NCBI GenBank assembly: GCA_007922305.1
Contig: ML677358.1
Coordinates: forward strand, 10,361,810-10,425,809
DNA length: 64,000 bases
Source of the DNA: Dermatemys mawii
Lineage: Eukaryota; Chordata; Testudines; Dermatemydidae
Reading direction: 5' to 3'
The position numbers were made by a program, and so were the translations under genes. The notes under the pieces are model-generated. The model made no database searches and was not told the origin of the DNA. It saw only the letters and a list, made by a program, of their open reading frames with translations. Below, in pieces: positions 37,290-50,385 of this stretch (within the stretch, counting starts at the first letter, position 1; the number at the start of each line of letters is the position of its first letter).

Positions 37290-37385
37290 CTGATTTTCAA
37301 AAAGACTGAACATCCAGGAGCTCCCATTGATGTAAATGTGAGTTAACGTCTGCTCAGTGCTTTTGAAAATCCGGGTATTTAGGTA
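37290..37385. repeat. Small dispersed repeat fragment
   Basis: GATTTTCAAAAAGACTGAAC, GAGCTCCCATTGATGTAAAT and GCTCAGTGCTTTTGAAAATC form an inverted pair around a CATTGATGTAAATG core. Same dialect group as others in the window. Confidence 0.55.
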
Positions 37386-37764
37386 GGAATCAAAATATGG
37401 ACTACAAATCATAATTTTAGGCACTTGCTTTTGAAACTCTTAGCCTGTGATTCTTTGAAATGCAGCCAATCCAATTGAAGGTCAATTGTCCAATTACGCC
37501 AGGAAAATATTTTCAGAGGCATCATTTTCAAAGCTTTGAGCTAATGCAAAACAAGGATGCTGGTGCATGACCTAGACATGTTATTTATTGATGCTAAAAA
37601 TCTATAATAAATATTAAAGAGCCCAGATTGTGTCAGATGGGCAGAGATACATGATGGAGGTGGGGTATCAGTTTGTGACAGTGATGCCCTGATGGAAGAT
37701 CCAGGAAATACCATCACTTCTGAATCTCCTGGGTATGCAAGAGAAATCCATATGCTTTAAGGAA
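37386..37764. other. No gene seen
   Basis: Unique sequence without recognised features. Confidence 0.5.
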
Positions 37765-37965
37765 GGATGGAGGAGGTGGATGGCTTAGTGAAGACTGTCT
37801 GGGCTGGGATTCAAGGGGCCACACTTTAATTCCCACTTTAGCCTCAGACATCCTGTGTGAATGGGGGCAAGTCACTTAATCTACCCTGTACTTCAGCTCC
37901 CCATCTTTTAAACTGAGATATTTCCCCATAATGAGAATAAAATCCCATTACTGATGGAAAAGCAG
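37765..37965 (+). mobile_element. MIR-like SINE
   Basis: Head GGATGGCTTAGTGAAGACTG, GGCTGGGATTCAAGGGGCC, core CCTGTGTGAATGGGGGCAAG, TCACTTAATCTACCCTGTAC and CCCCATCTTTTAAACTGAGA occur in order. Confidence 0.85.
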
Positions 37966-39933
37966 TAAGATGTTATTGGTGACGAGGGTCACATAAACAG
38001 ATAGAGAGAGGGAAGAAGGGTGAAAATAGCTGGTGATACTCTTCTACTTTTCAGGGGGGAATATTCCAATCCAGCCCTTTGGGTTCATTAGCAGTCTGTG
38101 AAGTTTCTCATCGCTGCCTTTTTGTTGTGTGTGATACATTTAACAGTATGACGTCTGTTTGCACGTACTGCACAATCGTTAAGCACATTTTTGCCTGGCT
38201 GCTCAGATGAGAACTGGAAGCAAGTGCATCTCGGGAGATGACAAGGCATTAAAGGGGAAAATGAGCTGGGATGGAAGTAGCCACCATCTGAAGAATTTGC
38301 AGGTATCAAGAACCTAGCAACTTATTATGAGGGCCTGATGCGTTAAGTATATAAACAAGCAGAGAGGAGTGCTAATGAAGCCCATGTACATCACTTTCTG
38401 AGCATGAGGGGCTCTGATAGGAGTTGTGAACAGGAGCAAAAAATCAGGAAACTAATTAGGGAGACATAGGCAGAATCTGAAAATGAAGCTCTGAAGGATG
38501 TCTGGGTAGGTTAACGAATGTGTAATGAGCAAGAAAATCTTAACATTTGGGTATGATGTGAACCCAGCCTTCGTTATAGTGCCTAAAATTCGTTATTTTC
38601 TGATGGCTGTTTGGTAGCCTTTATGAAAGGAGTTTAGTGGACTCAATTTGGCTCTCCCACCACAAAAACCCACTAACACAACTGATAATAACTGCAACAT
38701 ATCTTGGGTATCTCATCATAATGGCAACTGACTGGAGACTAAAACTCACTTTTGCCTCTAGAAATGGTTGAGGCAAGTTGGGGGAGACAGCTTGCTCACC
38801 CTCTGGTTCTGATAGTTGTTCTGAGGATAAATAGAAATATAACGCATTCATGAACAAAAAAACAAAGGAAAAATAATTAGTTTTAAAGAAATATAGTCGA
38901 TGTTCATGTGTCCATAACTGCTGAAAAGTAACACAAAGGACATAGGAGAGAGTAGAATTGTGCCGTCTTTTCTTGTGCTTAAAGACGAAACATTTTTTTG
39001 TCTGCAAACAGATAATGAAAATTTAAAGCTCAGTCTTTCAGATCTAACTTGGCACAAACTCTTATAAACACCCAGATTCTGTTTGGAAATATCAGTGCTT
39101 CCAACTCTTGTGATTGTATTGTGAGTCTTACATTATTTTGTGCTTTTAGTATATCCACAGCTCCTGAACTTCTGTGATTATGTGAGAAGCTCTGCTTTCA
39201 TTATTAAAAAGGTAAGCTTTTAGTCCACAATCACCACTGGATTAAGTCTAGAATCATTTTCAAAAATGAAAAGGCAGATTTAAAAAATACCAGAACAAAA
39301 CATATTATTTTTTTAAAAAGATCTGATGATTTTTCAGCCAATCTCATGATTTCTTGGTGTCTGACTTAAGATTTTTGAAAACTTAGGGTTGGCAACACTG
39401 AAATCTTACCAGAATTTTTTTTATACAATTACTTTCTATTGACATCCATGACCACATGTTTTTTAAATCAGCTCTGGTGAGGAAAGATCCTATGTATACC
39501 TATCACATGCCAACAAATGGTTGTCATCTCTCCTATTTTGTTTGTTTCCATTGTGGTTTTATTTTCTTGTGAAAAAAACAGAGTGTGACTGAAAGGATTA
39601 TAATTGTAATGTTTGCTTTCTGTGGCTGATACACCTGAAAAAAACCAGCAATGAAGCCCCCTAGAAAAACGATGCTATTTATTTTTTCCTGTTTGAGTCC
39701 ATAAAGATACAAACACTACTCCTGCTGAAAAAAAGGAATTGCTGGGCTGACTTGATGCAAAAAATAAGAATTTTGGTGAACCTTGCTGTGCTGAGGTGAA
39801 TGGCTATATGTGTCGGTATCCTATAGCTGTGTTTCTCAGCCTTCTTTGGTTGCTGACCCCTTCTTCAAAGTGAAAAAAAAGTAATCTCTCTTATATGCAG
39901 AGTAAAAATGTATCAGTGATAATGCAGTCTACA
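37966..39933. other. No gene seen
   Basis: 38.08-38.30 kb is free of recognised repeats. ORFs at 38088-38309 and 38621-39007 minus lack support. Confidence 0.45.
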
Positions 39934-39955
39934 GTGTGTGTGTGTGTGTGTGTGT
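39934..39955. repeat. (GT)n microsatellite
   Basis: An uninterrupted run of about eleven GT units. Confidence 0.95.
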
Positions 39956-40859
39956 AGAGGTTGATAGAGAATACTTGCCCATAAAGGGTAAGGATGTGTG
40001 GGGAGTGGGTGAGTGAGGTTTTCTTTGCCTTAGATTGTACTAAGATTTTCAACGCATCAGCAGTTGTCTTTTGTGGCCCTGCTAAGAGTCATGCCTATAA
40101 GGCCTACAGGGCTGAGAAACACTGCCCAATAGGCAGGTATGACACGAACAATCATTCTATGAGAGTGCCTGCAAACCGAAGCAATGATAATGGGTCTTCT
40201 TTTGAGCCTGCTAGCCATGAACACGTCCCTTTCAAAGTGTGGTGATCCTCCTTGTTACTGAAACTAATTGAGCCAGTTCAGATCTATTTATTCTTATCTT
40301 AGCAGCTTTCCATCATTTATCATTTTAGTCTCCCAACCCGCTGCACAGGTGTACAAATTACGTAATCTCTCTTCTTCCATGAAAGAGAAAATGATCTCCC
40401 AGTAGACAAGTGTGCTGATCATTTTGTTTTATGCAGAAAGCATACATCAGGTCAGGCCCTGTTTCCCTTGAGTCCTTATTTTACTGCTGACAAAAGAATG
40501 ACAAAATACCTTCCTAGGGGCTATTTGCTTAGGTCTATTCAAGGCTTTCACAATATTTCTTAAAGGTAACCTGTTTAAGGTTAACTGTTTGTGTGTGCAT
40601 GAAACAGGTTGTCTCTGTTCCACCAGCCAGTGTGAAACCAGAATTAGACTTTTTATTTAAACGTGGCTTATGACACCAGCTGACAATGTGTTTTTTCACA
40701 TTTCATGTTTGTTCTGTTTTCTAGTTCATGTTAGTCTCATTGTGATGCTTATGCTCCATTAGGTCTTGTTCTTGTTTGATATAACATATCACGCCCCAAC
40801 CTGTAAAAAACAAGAAAGTAAAAAACCAAGCTGTCTGGAGGACAACAATTCCATTTCAT
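39956..40859. other. No gene seen
   Basis: Unique sequence. The 83-codon ORF at 39994-40245 has no motif. Confidence 0.5.
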
Positions 40860-41125
40860 GACAATTTTTGAAGTTTCAAATTTTTGTTTCATTCCATATT
40901 ACAATGAAAACAAATCCTTTAGAACCTTTTTGCAAAATGGAGCTGTTCTCTCTCTCTCTTTCTCTCTCTCTCTCTCCCCGCAGAAGTGATCAGGGAGCCC
41001 TGGACTTCAGAAACCCTCCCAATGAAAACTTTGTGGAAAAATACATCTCCATGAAACATTCTGGCTTCAACAAAACAGCATATTTAGACCAATCACTGAA
41101 AACATTTTGACCAGCTCTAGAAATA
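40860..41125 (+). mobile_element. SINE 3' body, decayed, with CT microsatellite
   Basis: TTTCATTCCATATTACAATG, AAAACAAATCC and a terminal TTTTGACCAGCTCTAG match the 3' body of the tRNA-derived SINE family. A (CT)n run covers 40947-40976. Confidence 0.55.
40947..40976. repeat. (CT)n microsatellite
   Basis: About fourteen CT units with one interruption. Confidence 0.95.
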
Positions 41126-41381
41126 ACTTAGAAACGGGAAAGGTCCAGAATGTGCAATGGGTATAAGAACAAAAAATCACAATAAGAATACATTATTGGT
41201 ATTGGTATGGTTGCTCTGAAATGAAAATAATTACGGGGAGATCCCCAATACCTTTTTATGAAATGTAGCTTGAAATGCCCCATGCTTCACAAGTCAGCCC
41301 ACCAGGCTTTCATTTACCTGAGAAAGGATTTTTTTACAGCATACCCTTGATGTCAGGATTTACGTTTTGCATAGTCATGTG
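41126..41381. other. No feature seen
   Basis: Short unique stretch. Confidence 0.5.
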
Positions 41382-41560
41382 CAGTGGTGGATTAGTCACT
41401 GGGTCAAGAGGGCCTGTGCCCAGGGGCCCTGGCCAATTGGGGGCCCCTGGAAAAATGGGCACTCCCATGCCCCCGCTTCGCCTGTCTGCCCAGTGCGCAG
41501 GCTGAGGCAGGCGGAGTTGGGCCACATCCCCCTGCCCCAACCCTACTCTCCAGCAGGAGC
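41382..41560 (+). mobile_element. Possible hAT-type MITE, left half
   Basis: CAGTGGTGGATTAGTCACTG at the left end has the CAG-N-GGT start typical of hAT termini, followed by GGGCC-rich internal sequence (CAGGGGCCCTGGCCAATTGG). A matching right end and duplication were not found. The ORFs spanning 41.3-41.8 kb are products of this GC-rich stretch. Confidence 0.4.
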
Positions 41561-42013
41561 ACTGGTGTGTGTGCGGGGGACGGGGAAGAGGGGACTTCAG
41601 GCAGAAAAGGTGGGAAGAGGCTTCCACTTTCTGCTGCCATTGTGTCTCAGTGAACCAGAGCAGCCCAGAAAGTGCCACCCAGAAGAAAGTGCCACCACAT
41701 TCTGTTAGCAACTCTCTTCTAGCTGCAAACTTAAACAATAGCTCCCAGCAGAAAACCCAGAAGGGGCAGCTGCAGTAACGTTAGTTCATAGGGCTCAGGA
41801 AGCCGGGCTGGCACTGGGAAGTACAATACACATTTCTCTGCACCAGCTTGGGGTCTGGGCCCTTATATTCATGTTCCATCCGATTCTTATGTCACCCCTC
41901 TGCTTCACCCCAGGGATTGTTTAGGGAAGGAAGGATGTGGGGCCAGGTCTCCTGACATTCTGGCTGTGCTCAGCTCCTTCAGAGCCATTGCCAGTTGATA
42001 AGTTTAGAGCAGC
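41561..42013. other. No gene seen
   Basis: GC-richer than average, possibly a continuation of the preceding element. The overlapping ORFs in all frames have no motif. Confidence 0.4.
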
Positions 42014-42021
42014 CCCTAGGT

Positions 42022-42545
42022 CAGGGGTCGGCAACCTATGTCATGCGTGCCAACAGTGGCACGCAAGCCGATTTCCCCCGACACGTGGCGGAGAGCTCAG
42101 CCCACTGCTGCTTTGGGGTTTCCTCCACAGGTTCCTTCCAACCCGCTGCCAGCTTGGGTTCCCTATACCCAGGCTAGCAGCGGGAGCTGAGTGGGCAGGC
42201 AGCGGGACCCCAGCTGGCAGGAGCCTGCAGGGGAATCCCCAAAGCAGCGGCAGGCTGAGCCACTCAACCTGCCCCCACTCTGGGGTTCCCCCTGCTGGCC
42301 CCTTGCCAGCTGGGGTCTCTGCCTGCCCCACTCAGCACCTTCACCCAGTCTGGCAGCAGGCTGAGACCCTGGCTGTCAGGAGGCTGTGGGGGGGAGGGGG
42401 GACCCCAAAGTGGGAGGGACTGGACCCCCCTTATCTCCCCTTTCTGCCCAAAGCTCCACCCCTTCCAGACTGGCACGTGAAGCCTTAAATTTTGCTGAAT
42501 AAATGAAGACTCGGTACACCACCTCTGAAAGGTTGCCAACTCCTG
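42022..42545. mobile_element. 524-bp non-autonomous hAT transposon
   Basis: Terminal inverted repeats CAGGGGTCGGCAACCT and AGGTTGCCAACTCCTG are flanked by a perfect 8-bp duplication CCCTAGGT (42014-42021 and 42546-42553). The GC-rich interior has internal repeats and no transposase. The 183-codon ORF overlapping it is a composition effect. Confidence 0.93.
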
Positions 42546-42553
42546 CCCTAGGT

Positions 42554-44934
42554 TATTCTAAGTTTTTTTTTCTGGCTCTGTCAAAATGCTCGGGGAACCA
42601 CAACTGGCACCCAGACAGCCCCCTCCTTTCTCAGATATGCTGAGCAGAAACTGGGTGCAGCCAAGAATATTTGCCAACTTCTTTGCACAGGAAGGGTCAC
42701 TGTAATTTAAAAGTCCGTGAGGGTTTTCATGCAATCAGTGCTATAATCAATCATTAGAGCACTATGAGCTTATCATTGCATTTGAATCTGCAAGCTCTCT
42801 CTTAAATCTACTGTCTTGGCCCCTTACAATTTGTGTATGCTACAACTGAATATATATTTGATGAATTAAAGAACCAACATAACATGACATGCCCCAGAAT
42901 GTTTAGTCGAGTGTCCCCAAATTTGTTTTGCATGTTTATCCCTACATTTGTGTTCAGCATTAATGTTCTTTGACGTTGCTTTGTGCCGTTCAGCAGTATT
43001 TTATGGAAACTCCAGTTTCTGTGCATAAGAAACGTGATGATAATGAGATGCTTGAAGCTTTTCAAACATAAAAAGCACTTCAAATAGATTCTGCATTGTG
43101 TTCTTAATCAACACTAGTTGTGTGCATTCGCATCAACACAGCCACCAGTGAACTCAGTGCATAATGCTCCATGTGGCTCTGACTGCTGGCAATCAATGTG
43201 TCACAGAAGCACCCAAAGGAGGCCCACAGCTTTTAAAGATTTAAGGATGATTTCAGAAGCCTGGTCAAAGTGTGTTGAAAGGTCAATAGAAAAATGGGGT
43301 AGATTCACAAGGTCAAATTCTGAAGTTCCTAATTGCATGAGGAGCCCATCACAGAGTTCGTCTCCATTTGTGTCTTCAGGAGGCTGGGGGTTGCCCCTCC
43401 CCCCATGAAGAATAAGCCACATGGCTGATCCCAAATGTTGTGAGTCCCCTATTTCTAGATGCAGTTATCCATCTGCTGTGCAGGGTGTGGGGCTCGGACC
43501 ATTGTCTCAAGGGCTGCAGTCAACTAGGAAAACACAGTGCACTAGCTACTAGCATCCATATTCAGGTTTGCTACACCTGGGGAATGATGGCCAAGCATCA
43601 CTCCTTTTCCCTACCTGTCCAATGGGTGCCAAAGACTCCCAGGGGGAGGAGCTACCTATTGTCCCTTGGTGAATGTCTTCCTCCCTTGCTAGTGGGACTG
43701 TGTCCCTTTCACCACTGGCGCCATCAAGTTCCTTCACCCTTTGATGCAGGTGGGTGGCATATGTAACAGAGAACTAGTCTTCATCTTTCATGTAGAATAA
43801 TCTTTTATGGGTTGTACCCAAAATGAAATGAAAGTCCCTGCGGTTTGATAGTTTCCGTCATACAATTTGTCAGGGATGGCAGAGAATAATTCAGGAAGGC
43901 ACAGATATCTGCCAATAAAAAAAAAACTTATAATGACCTCATGATAACATTGCAAAATCAGTACAATGGCTTGTATGTCACCAGCCTACACAGGGACATT
44001 TAGGAAATAATCAGATGAAAGCTCTAGATGGCCCTTCAAAAGACATTTCCAGGCACTGTGTATTATACAAACATTGGGTGGGGCTTTCACTTAGGACAGG
44101 ATTCACTTTTAAGACCTTCATATAATCAACTGCTGCTGATCCATAGCAAATACAAATGAAAACTGGTTACAAATTGTTCATCTATCTGGGGAGGTATTTG
44201 CAATTCTAAGAATTTAATACACTCACTGATAGTTTGTCAGCTTTACAGTCCCACTTTACGGCCTCAACCTGTAAAGCCTCCCTGATGGTAATAATCCCTC
44301 TGACCTCAGTTAGATTTCACACGGGTGTAGTACTCATGTGAGTAAGTGTTGAGGATGGGGTCCCTGTGTTAGAATCATGTCAACAGTACCAATAAGAGCT
44401 TCAATATGTATGTTTGGAAGACTCACTCTATAGGGCAGAACAGCTAGGACATGCACTGACCTTCAGTTGCACATGATCTCGATATGTATTGTCCTAAATG
44501 GAAGTAGAATTTCTATTCAGGAAGTATTTATTTACCTTCATTTTTCGTTTGTCTGTGAGGAGCTTCACAACCTTCCTTCCTCTGAGCAATGGGTATCTCA
44601 TGAGCAATTAGAATCATTATCTCTATTAAAATGTGGCCAGGACCATTAGCAATAACAAGGCAAAGTTGTGGCATCACTTATGCTTAAAAATGTGTATGTG
44701 GCAATTACAACATACCAGAACATCCAGATTTTTCAGTAAGATAATAAAAGTTGCCCTGGTTTAAATAATGGGACTAAGTCATGGAGACCTGTAGTACCTG
44801 GTTAGAGGAATATTATTATACCTATCCATCCTTCCTAGAGAATGAAGAAACACTGAATTATAATAACAGGTAGTTATAACATTTTGCACACCCTGCGTCC
44901 CACTAGGTGCTCATCACCTCATAGTGTCTCCTGA
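42554..44934. other. No gene seen
   Basis: Mostly unique sequence; a foldback-like fragment lies near 44250-44360. ORFs at 43118-43408 and 43440-43766 have no support. Confidence 0.45.
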
Positions 44935-45060
44935 GGGTATGACTACACAAGAAACACTACAATGGCACAGCATAGACTAGCCCTGAGCATCTCCATGTGC
45001 TCGTAGTGAATCAACATTACGACGGCAGTGTCTTTTCCACGATCTACAATTTAAAATATG
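44935..45060. mobile_element. Possible MITE remnant
   Basis: GAGGGTATGACTACACAAGA resembles the GGTATG-TACAC termini of turtle-type MITEs such as 45867-46140. No right terminus was found. Confidence 0.3.
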
Positions 45061-45866
45061 GAGCTGTATTTTCATTAGCTTAAGCGGATTAAGTCACCGA
45101 TTAATGACAAACTTACATATGCAGCAGTCCTCCTTCATTTCTATTTCAAGGTCAAAGTCCACGTTAAAGGCCAAGTCCTGCTCCCACTGAACAGAATAGC
45201 AAAACTTAACTTGACGTCAGTGGAAGCTGGACCAGATGCTAAGCACCAGAATCCCAAAGGGACTTAGGTGCTAGAACACTCGTGTTGCAATATGTAACAT
45301 TTAGGTGCCTAGCTACCAAGTGGAATCCACAAGTTCTGCGTTAGGCCTCGAGGCTCCTCATACCACTCATGGGGAGAGATTGGAGCCTAAGAACTGGATC
45401 TAGAAAAGCCATCATGCTGAGAGGAGAGCTGCCTAAGTTAGCTAAGGGGAGATGCCAAGGAGGGGGTGGACCCTAAGCCCATCTCTTAAAGGGAGTTGGG
45501 TGCCTAAGTCTGGGGTGAAGCAAGGCTCCTATCTCTACTTGGAATACGGTCAGGAACCCTCTCCTAGGGTCAGGCACGGAAGCCGTTTTTTGCTTAGAGC
45601 ATGCAGGCAAGATAGGCTGGGCAATGCTTAATTTGAGGAGCCTGTTGGGGCTTTGGCATGATAGAGGTGCCAAGCTGCTGGGCAGGTCAGGACTGAGCCA
45701 TCTGTGGTCATGTGCAGATGCCTAGGGGATGCTTATGCTGAAAACATAGATGTGGAGGGAGTTTTTAGGTGCCTGCAGAGTCAGGCAGCAGCTGAGCTGG
45801 AGTTTTGTGAATGCTAGTGGCACCTAAATGTTGGACTCGGGAGCATAACGTGGCAGTAAGTGCCTA
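45061..45866. other. No gene; dialect repeat fragments
   Basis: A small repeat fragment lies at about 45165-45240 (GGCCAAGTCCTGCTCCCACT, GACGTCAGTGGAAGCTGGAC). Several AGGTGCCTA phrases occur between 45240 and 45840 (for example 45303, 45489, 45767). Confidence 0.4.
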
Positions 45867-46140
45867 TGGCATGTGTACACTGCAACTAGAAATCCCAGTT
45901 CAAGGGGGCTTGGCCTGCAGGGCTGTTTAATTGCGGTATGGATGTTCAGGCTTGCGCTGCAGCCCGAGATCTGGGTCCCTCCGGCCTCATAGGGCCTAGA
46001 TGCTGGGCTCTAAACCGAGCCCGAACCCAAACCCAAACATCTACACTGCAGTTAAACACCCCCTTAGCCCAAGCCCTGGGAGCCTGAGTCAGCTGGCATG
46101 GGCCCAACTGCGGGTTTTGAATTGCAGTGTAGTCATAACC
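45867..46140. mobile_element. Palindromic MITE
   Basis: GGCATGTGTACACTGCAACT at the left is the inverse of TTGCAGTGTAGTCATAACC at the right. Inner blocks repeat inverted too (GGGGGCTTGGCCTGCAGGGC against AGCCCAAGCCCTGGGAGCC; CAGGGCTGTTTAATTGC against GCAGTTAAACACCCCC). The whole would fold on itself. No coding capacity. Confidence 0.85.
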
Positions 46141-49100
46141 TGAGTCCCTTTTGTGAAGCTAGCCTAAGTGAATAGAGTAAAACACTGATTGATATTGTGT
46201 GTGTCCAGACAGGTATCGTAGGTTGGTCATTTATTCCACGCTCATGTAGTATCTGAATGGTACTCTGCACCTCACATGAAGTGCTGCAAATTAACTTGCT
46301 GACAGCATCCTCTATCATATAGTAAGAATTAGGTCATTATTAGTGATTTCACCTCTTGAACCTCAGACAAATTTCAATGGATTTTACAACCTACTTGCAA
46401 TAAACAGGATGATGCATTCGGATCAGACACAAAATGTACTGGTGAGTAGGACCTAAAGCAACCCAGACAGATTGGCTTTTAAAACACCCAGACAGAACTT
46501 TCAGTGTGAAGCAGGGATGTGTGAACCTCATGTAATTAGAATTTTTGGGGACTCCCTTCAACTATTTTCTGGGTTCACAAGCCGAAACTGGGCTCGCAAA
46601 CTCCACTGCCTCCCTCCTGCAAATTGAATTATGGCTTTTCAGTGCTAATTTACTTGAAAAACAAACATAGTTCTTCTAGGTAAAAGGAAGCCCAGGCCTG
46701 TGTGCTGGTATAGAAAAAACACCCATAATCCAAAAGCTAGCATAAAAGGGTCCCCAGTGCATGGTGCAGTGTATATGTATTTAGGGTTAGATTGTACCTT
46801 GCCCTTATGTGGCTATGCAGGGATGTAGGAGGAGTCAGGATTCCCCCCTTCCCCCTCGTCAGGCCTGCAAAAGGGAATGAGGCAATGCCAACCTTTGTGC
46901 TAGGAGGAGCTCATGGAATGTACCTCAGATGCTTCCCCATGGGAGCAATTGAGCAGAGAGTTTAATTAGACTCACAGCCCCTAGTCCCTTTAGATTTCAA
47001 TAAATTCTCCTTAACAATCTTCCTACTCATTGTTCAGCTATTTCTTATTTTCCTGTTCAATTCATTGTCACGTTTCTATTTTAAAACATTATTTGCTGGA
47101 AATCTGAAATCGAGCCTTGCAATCCACATAAGTCAATTTCAATGGAGAAAACTTTGGTACATTGTTTGGGCATTTTTCCATACCGATGATATTTATTAGA
47201 GTCCACAAACCACTTCTATAAAGGAGTGCACCTTCCAGAGACACAGGACACAAGTAAGAGCACAATGTGCTTACTGAATTGCAGTGATAACAGCTGAATG
47301 AGGTTTTTTTTCTTTTCCTTTTATGATTTTTCTAGTTTGCTTGTCATTTTTATTAGCTCTGTCATTTTGCGAAATTAAACTAAGACGTATGCATAAGCAG
47401 CCTTGACAGCAAAATCTTCATGGTAATGAATTTCAATGAAGCAGTTTTTTTCCCAGCCCTGAACAATTCATTAGCAGTCTAAATATCTTACTGATGCAGC
47501 TGAGAAATCCCTTTATAATAAAATACATTCTACTTCAAGGCAGCATCCAGTATGATAAACAGGAGGAATAATATTACATTCTACTCAAATTACGTTTATA
47601 TATTAATGCTCTGGAATTTCAGTAAAGAGATCAAATAAGATCTGAGATCTTCTAATATGTTCTTCGGTAATTCTCTTTTGCTCAGGCATTTCTGAGTATT
47701 TCTTTTTAGCTTATTCTTCAAGGAGCTGTTCCATTAAATTACATCTGACAATTAAATATTTAAATATGAACAAGTTGATATTTTAATATGAAAAATTAGC
47801 TGTGACTTAAGAAGGTATAAACTTTGTAAATGAAAAAAGGGAAATAGATTATTTGTTAATCAGAAATCATAAGAAATTCTAGTCACTTTCTATAATCTGA
47901 ATAATTTACATGGAATTATCTGTTTTTTTTTTAAAGTATCACAATACATGGCTTTGAAAAATCGCCTTATAAGGCACAACTGAGTTCTTTTTTGTTAAGT
48001 TCCCACACTTCTTTCCTTGTTTTTATATTTTTTGGTTTATGAACCAAAGAGAATGGTATTATCTGATGTACAGTAATGAAATGTTTTCACAGTGATTCGT
48101 ATAAATCAACGTTTCCAAAAAGCTAGTTTTCTGATATTTCTTCTGATCTTTACATTTTCTTTTAAAGGTGTTGCTATGACTCACTTGATAACACTCTCTT
48201 CCCCTCTTGGCCAGGAATCTGTGGATTTGTCTCTCATTCCCTGTTTTAGGGGTTACTGCCCTCCTAGGAGATGACATCCTTCAGAAGAAGTCTTACATTG
48301 AGCTTCCTTTTGTTCTTCACTGATTGCTGCCACATTTGGAAGTTGATGATCCCATGGCAGCTCTTGAAAGGACTCATAAAGAACCCTGGTGTCCTAGCCA
48401 ACTTCCCACATCCCAGTATAATGGAATCCAATGTCCTCCAGGCTGGTTGTGACCTCCTGTTCAGATCACAGGGCTGCTCTGCTCGCCTATAAAGTTAAGA
48501 CCTGCCTGAATTGAGCTAGGCACAGAACCTTGGGGGAAAGCCAGAGACCAGACACTCTCCCACGACTGTGGGGGGCTCATTGGGTTCCCAGTGTAAGTCA
48601 AAACAGCCTGAGGGCTACTTGAAATGACACTGGGCCTATGGGGGCTGTTACAGCACCAGAGATCCTCAGAGCACAGCAGTGCTCTGGCCGCAGCCTAACA
48701 TGCATGGTTTTAAAATTGAAACACAATGTTCTTTCCCTTGCAGGGCCTCCTCACAGACTGAGGTCCCCAGCACGGCTGAGGAACTTTGAGAGACATTCTG
48801 TCCCTCTGAATGGGTCCTGGGCACCAGCAGGAGCACTGCAGCTCTTCACAGCCCCTTGCAATGAGCTGCGGCTAAACAGCCTTCTAGGAGGAAAGGCCTC
48901 GCTGTTGAACAAAATGGCTTCTTGCTTTGCCGAAAGGTTTCAAAGAAAAATAACCCACCGCAGCCTCTGGATAACTCAGTACGCTCCTTCCATTAGCAGG
49001 AACAAGTGTATTATACTCACCTTTTATTGCTAGCAGCTGGTCAGAGAGGAAAGCCCCCTGCGATGAGGGCCGTATTCTCTGAATTGACTGTGGAGCTTCA

Positions 49101-50218
49101 GGATCTGCTACAGCCGCAGGCCAGTACTCTGTCCTCATTCATCCAAACTACTCTTCACTAAGGGGTCTTTTGGAAGGGAATGCCATGCGTTCAAATTCAG
49201 TATTCTGAATTCCTGTAGGTTTATGTGTGAGGAAGTAGCTGTCACGTAGCCCTCATCTCTTGGAGCCGCTGTTTATCTTCACCCTTTTCCTGTCTCAGAA
49301 GCTCATCAACTGATTTGCAAAAATTTGCAATGGTCCTACTATTTCTCTATACAATCCTCAAACCACCCCCACCCCCAGTCATGTTGCCTGTCCAGTTTTT
49401 CTGGCCCTATTTCTTAGGCTTGGACTCCATCTGCTGCATGCTGCTAAGGAAGCTTGTTGCTATTCAAGAGCAGTTGGTTTGGTTCCTACCTCTTTCACTC
49501 CTTATCCCCTAATGTTGCACTTGAATTTAGTCCACGATGTAAGTGACTAACCTGGAAGCCCACGTTCAGTTTCTATTTGATTTTTATTAAGCAATAACTC
49601 TTGTTATGTTCAATGTCTGAATAAGGACTGCAGGGGATAGCCTACAATGAAAGCGGTATTTCTGGCATGCTTCCAGCTTTGCATTAACATTGAAATAAGA
49701 CCAATTTTTGCATCTGCTGGAAGAAGCCTTAACTCTGAATTTTGTAATCACAATTCATTGTTCTGGGCCTGGTTCTTCTATTGCGCACGTGAAGTTAAAA
49801 GCACACATGTCTGAAAACAGATTTTGGTCTCAGACTAAAGAGATTTGCCTAATGTTATAATGGAAAGTCCACAGTATGTTATAATTGTAGGTTTAATTTC
49901 CTGGATTCTTAATATATTTAAGGAGAATTCTGAGACAGTTCTCCTAAAACACATTTTTTAAATAGCTGCTCCCTCAAAGTTACCCATTTTAACATCAAAG
50001 TTTTATGCAAATATATTGTTTCTGTTGCCATATTCCCCCTAGCCCCAAACCTGAAGTTCATAATAATTGAAAAGATGGAGGAAAATTCATTCACACAGGG
50101 AAAATTTAAAGGGACAGAATGTGGTTGTTCTAAACCTTTACTCCAGGGTAAATGGAGTTTTGCCTGGATAAGGATTGCATGATTTTTCCTGTAAGCCAAT
50201 AGATTGTAGTTTGCTAAT
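46141..50218. other. No gene seen
   Basis: 47.28-47.75 kb is repeat-free and A/T-rich with several ATTA/TAAT words, as conserved regulatory DNA may be. The 131-codon ORF at 48638-49033 has no motif or splice support. Confidence 0.45.
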
Positions 50219-50385
50219 AATAAAATAAAAATAAAATAAAATAAAATAAATAAATAAAATAATAATAATATAAATATAATATATAATATAATATAATAAA
50301 TAATAAAATAAATAAATTAAATAAAAATAATTAAAATAAATAAAATAAAAATAAATAAAAATAAATAAAATAAAATAAAATAACA
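50219..50385. repeat. (TAAAA)n/(TAAA)n/(ATA)n simple repeat
   Basis: About 167 bases built almost wholly from A and T in tri- to pentanucleotide units, ending exactly where a CR1 fragment begins. The minus-strand ORF it creates (runs of Tyr, Ile, Phe) is an artefact. Confidence 0.95.

Noticed and set aside
41937..42488. 183-codon plus-strand ORF, the longest plus-strand frame except the PYYR exon region
   Set aside because: Most of it lies inside a non-autonomous hAT element bounded by a perfect duplication; the frame reflects high GC content and resembles no transposase.
46021..46042. Telomere-like run of CCCGAACCCAAACCCAAAC
   Set aside because: The units do not match TTAGGG/CCCTAA and the run falls inside the palindromic MITE.
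48638..49033. 131-codon plus-strand ORF
   Set aside because: No motif, no splice-site support and no repeat-family match; length is within chance for a GC-richer stretch.
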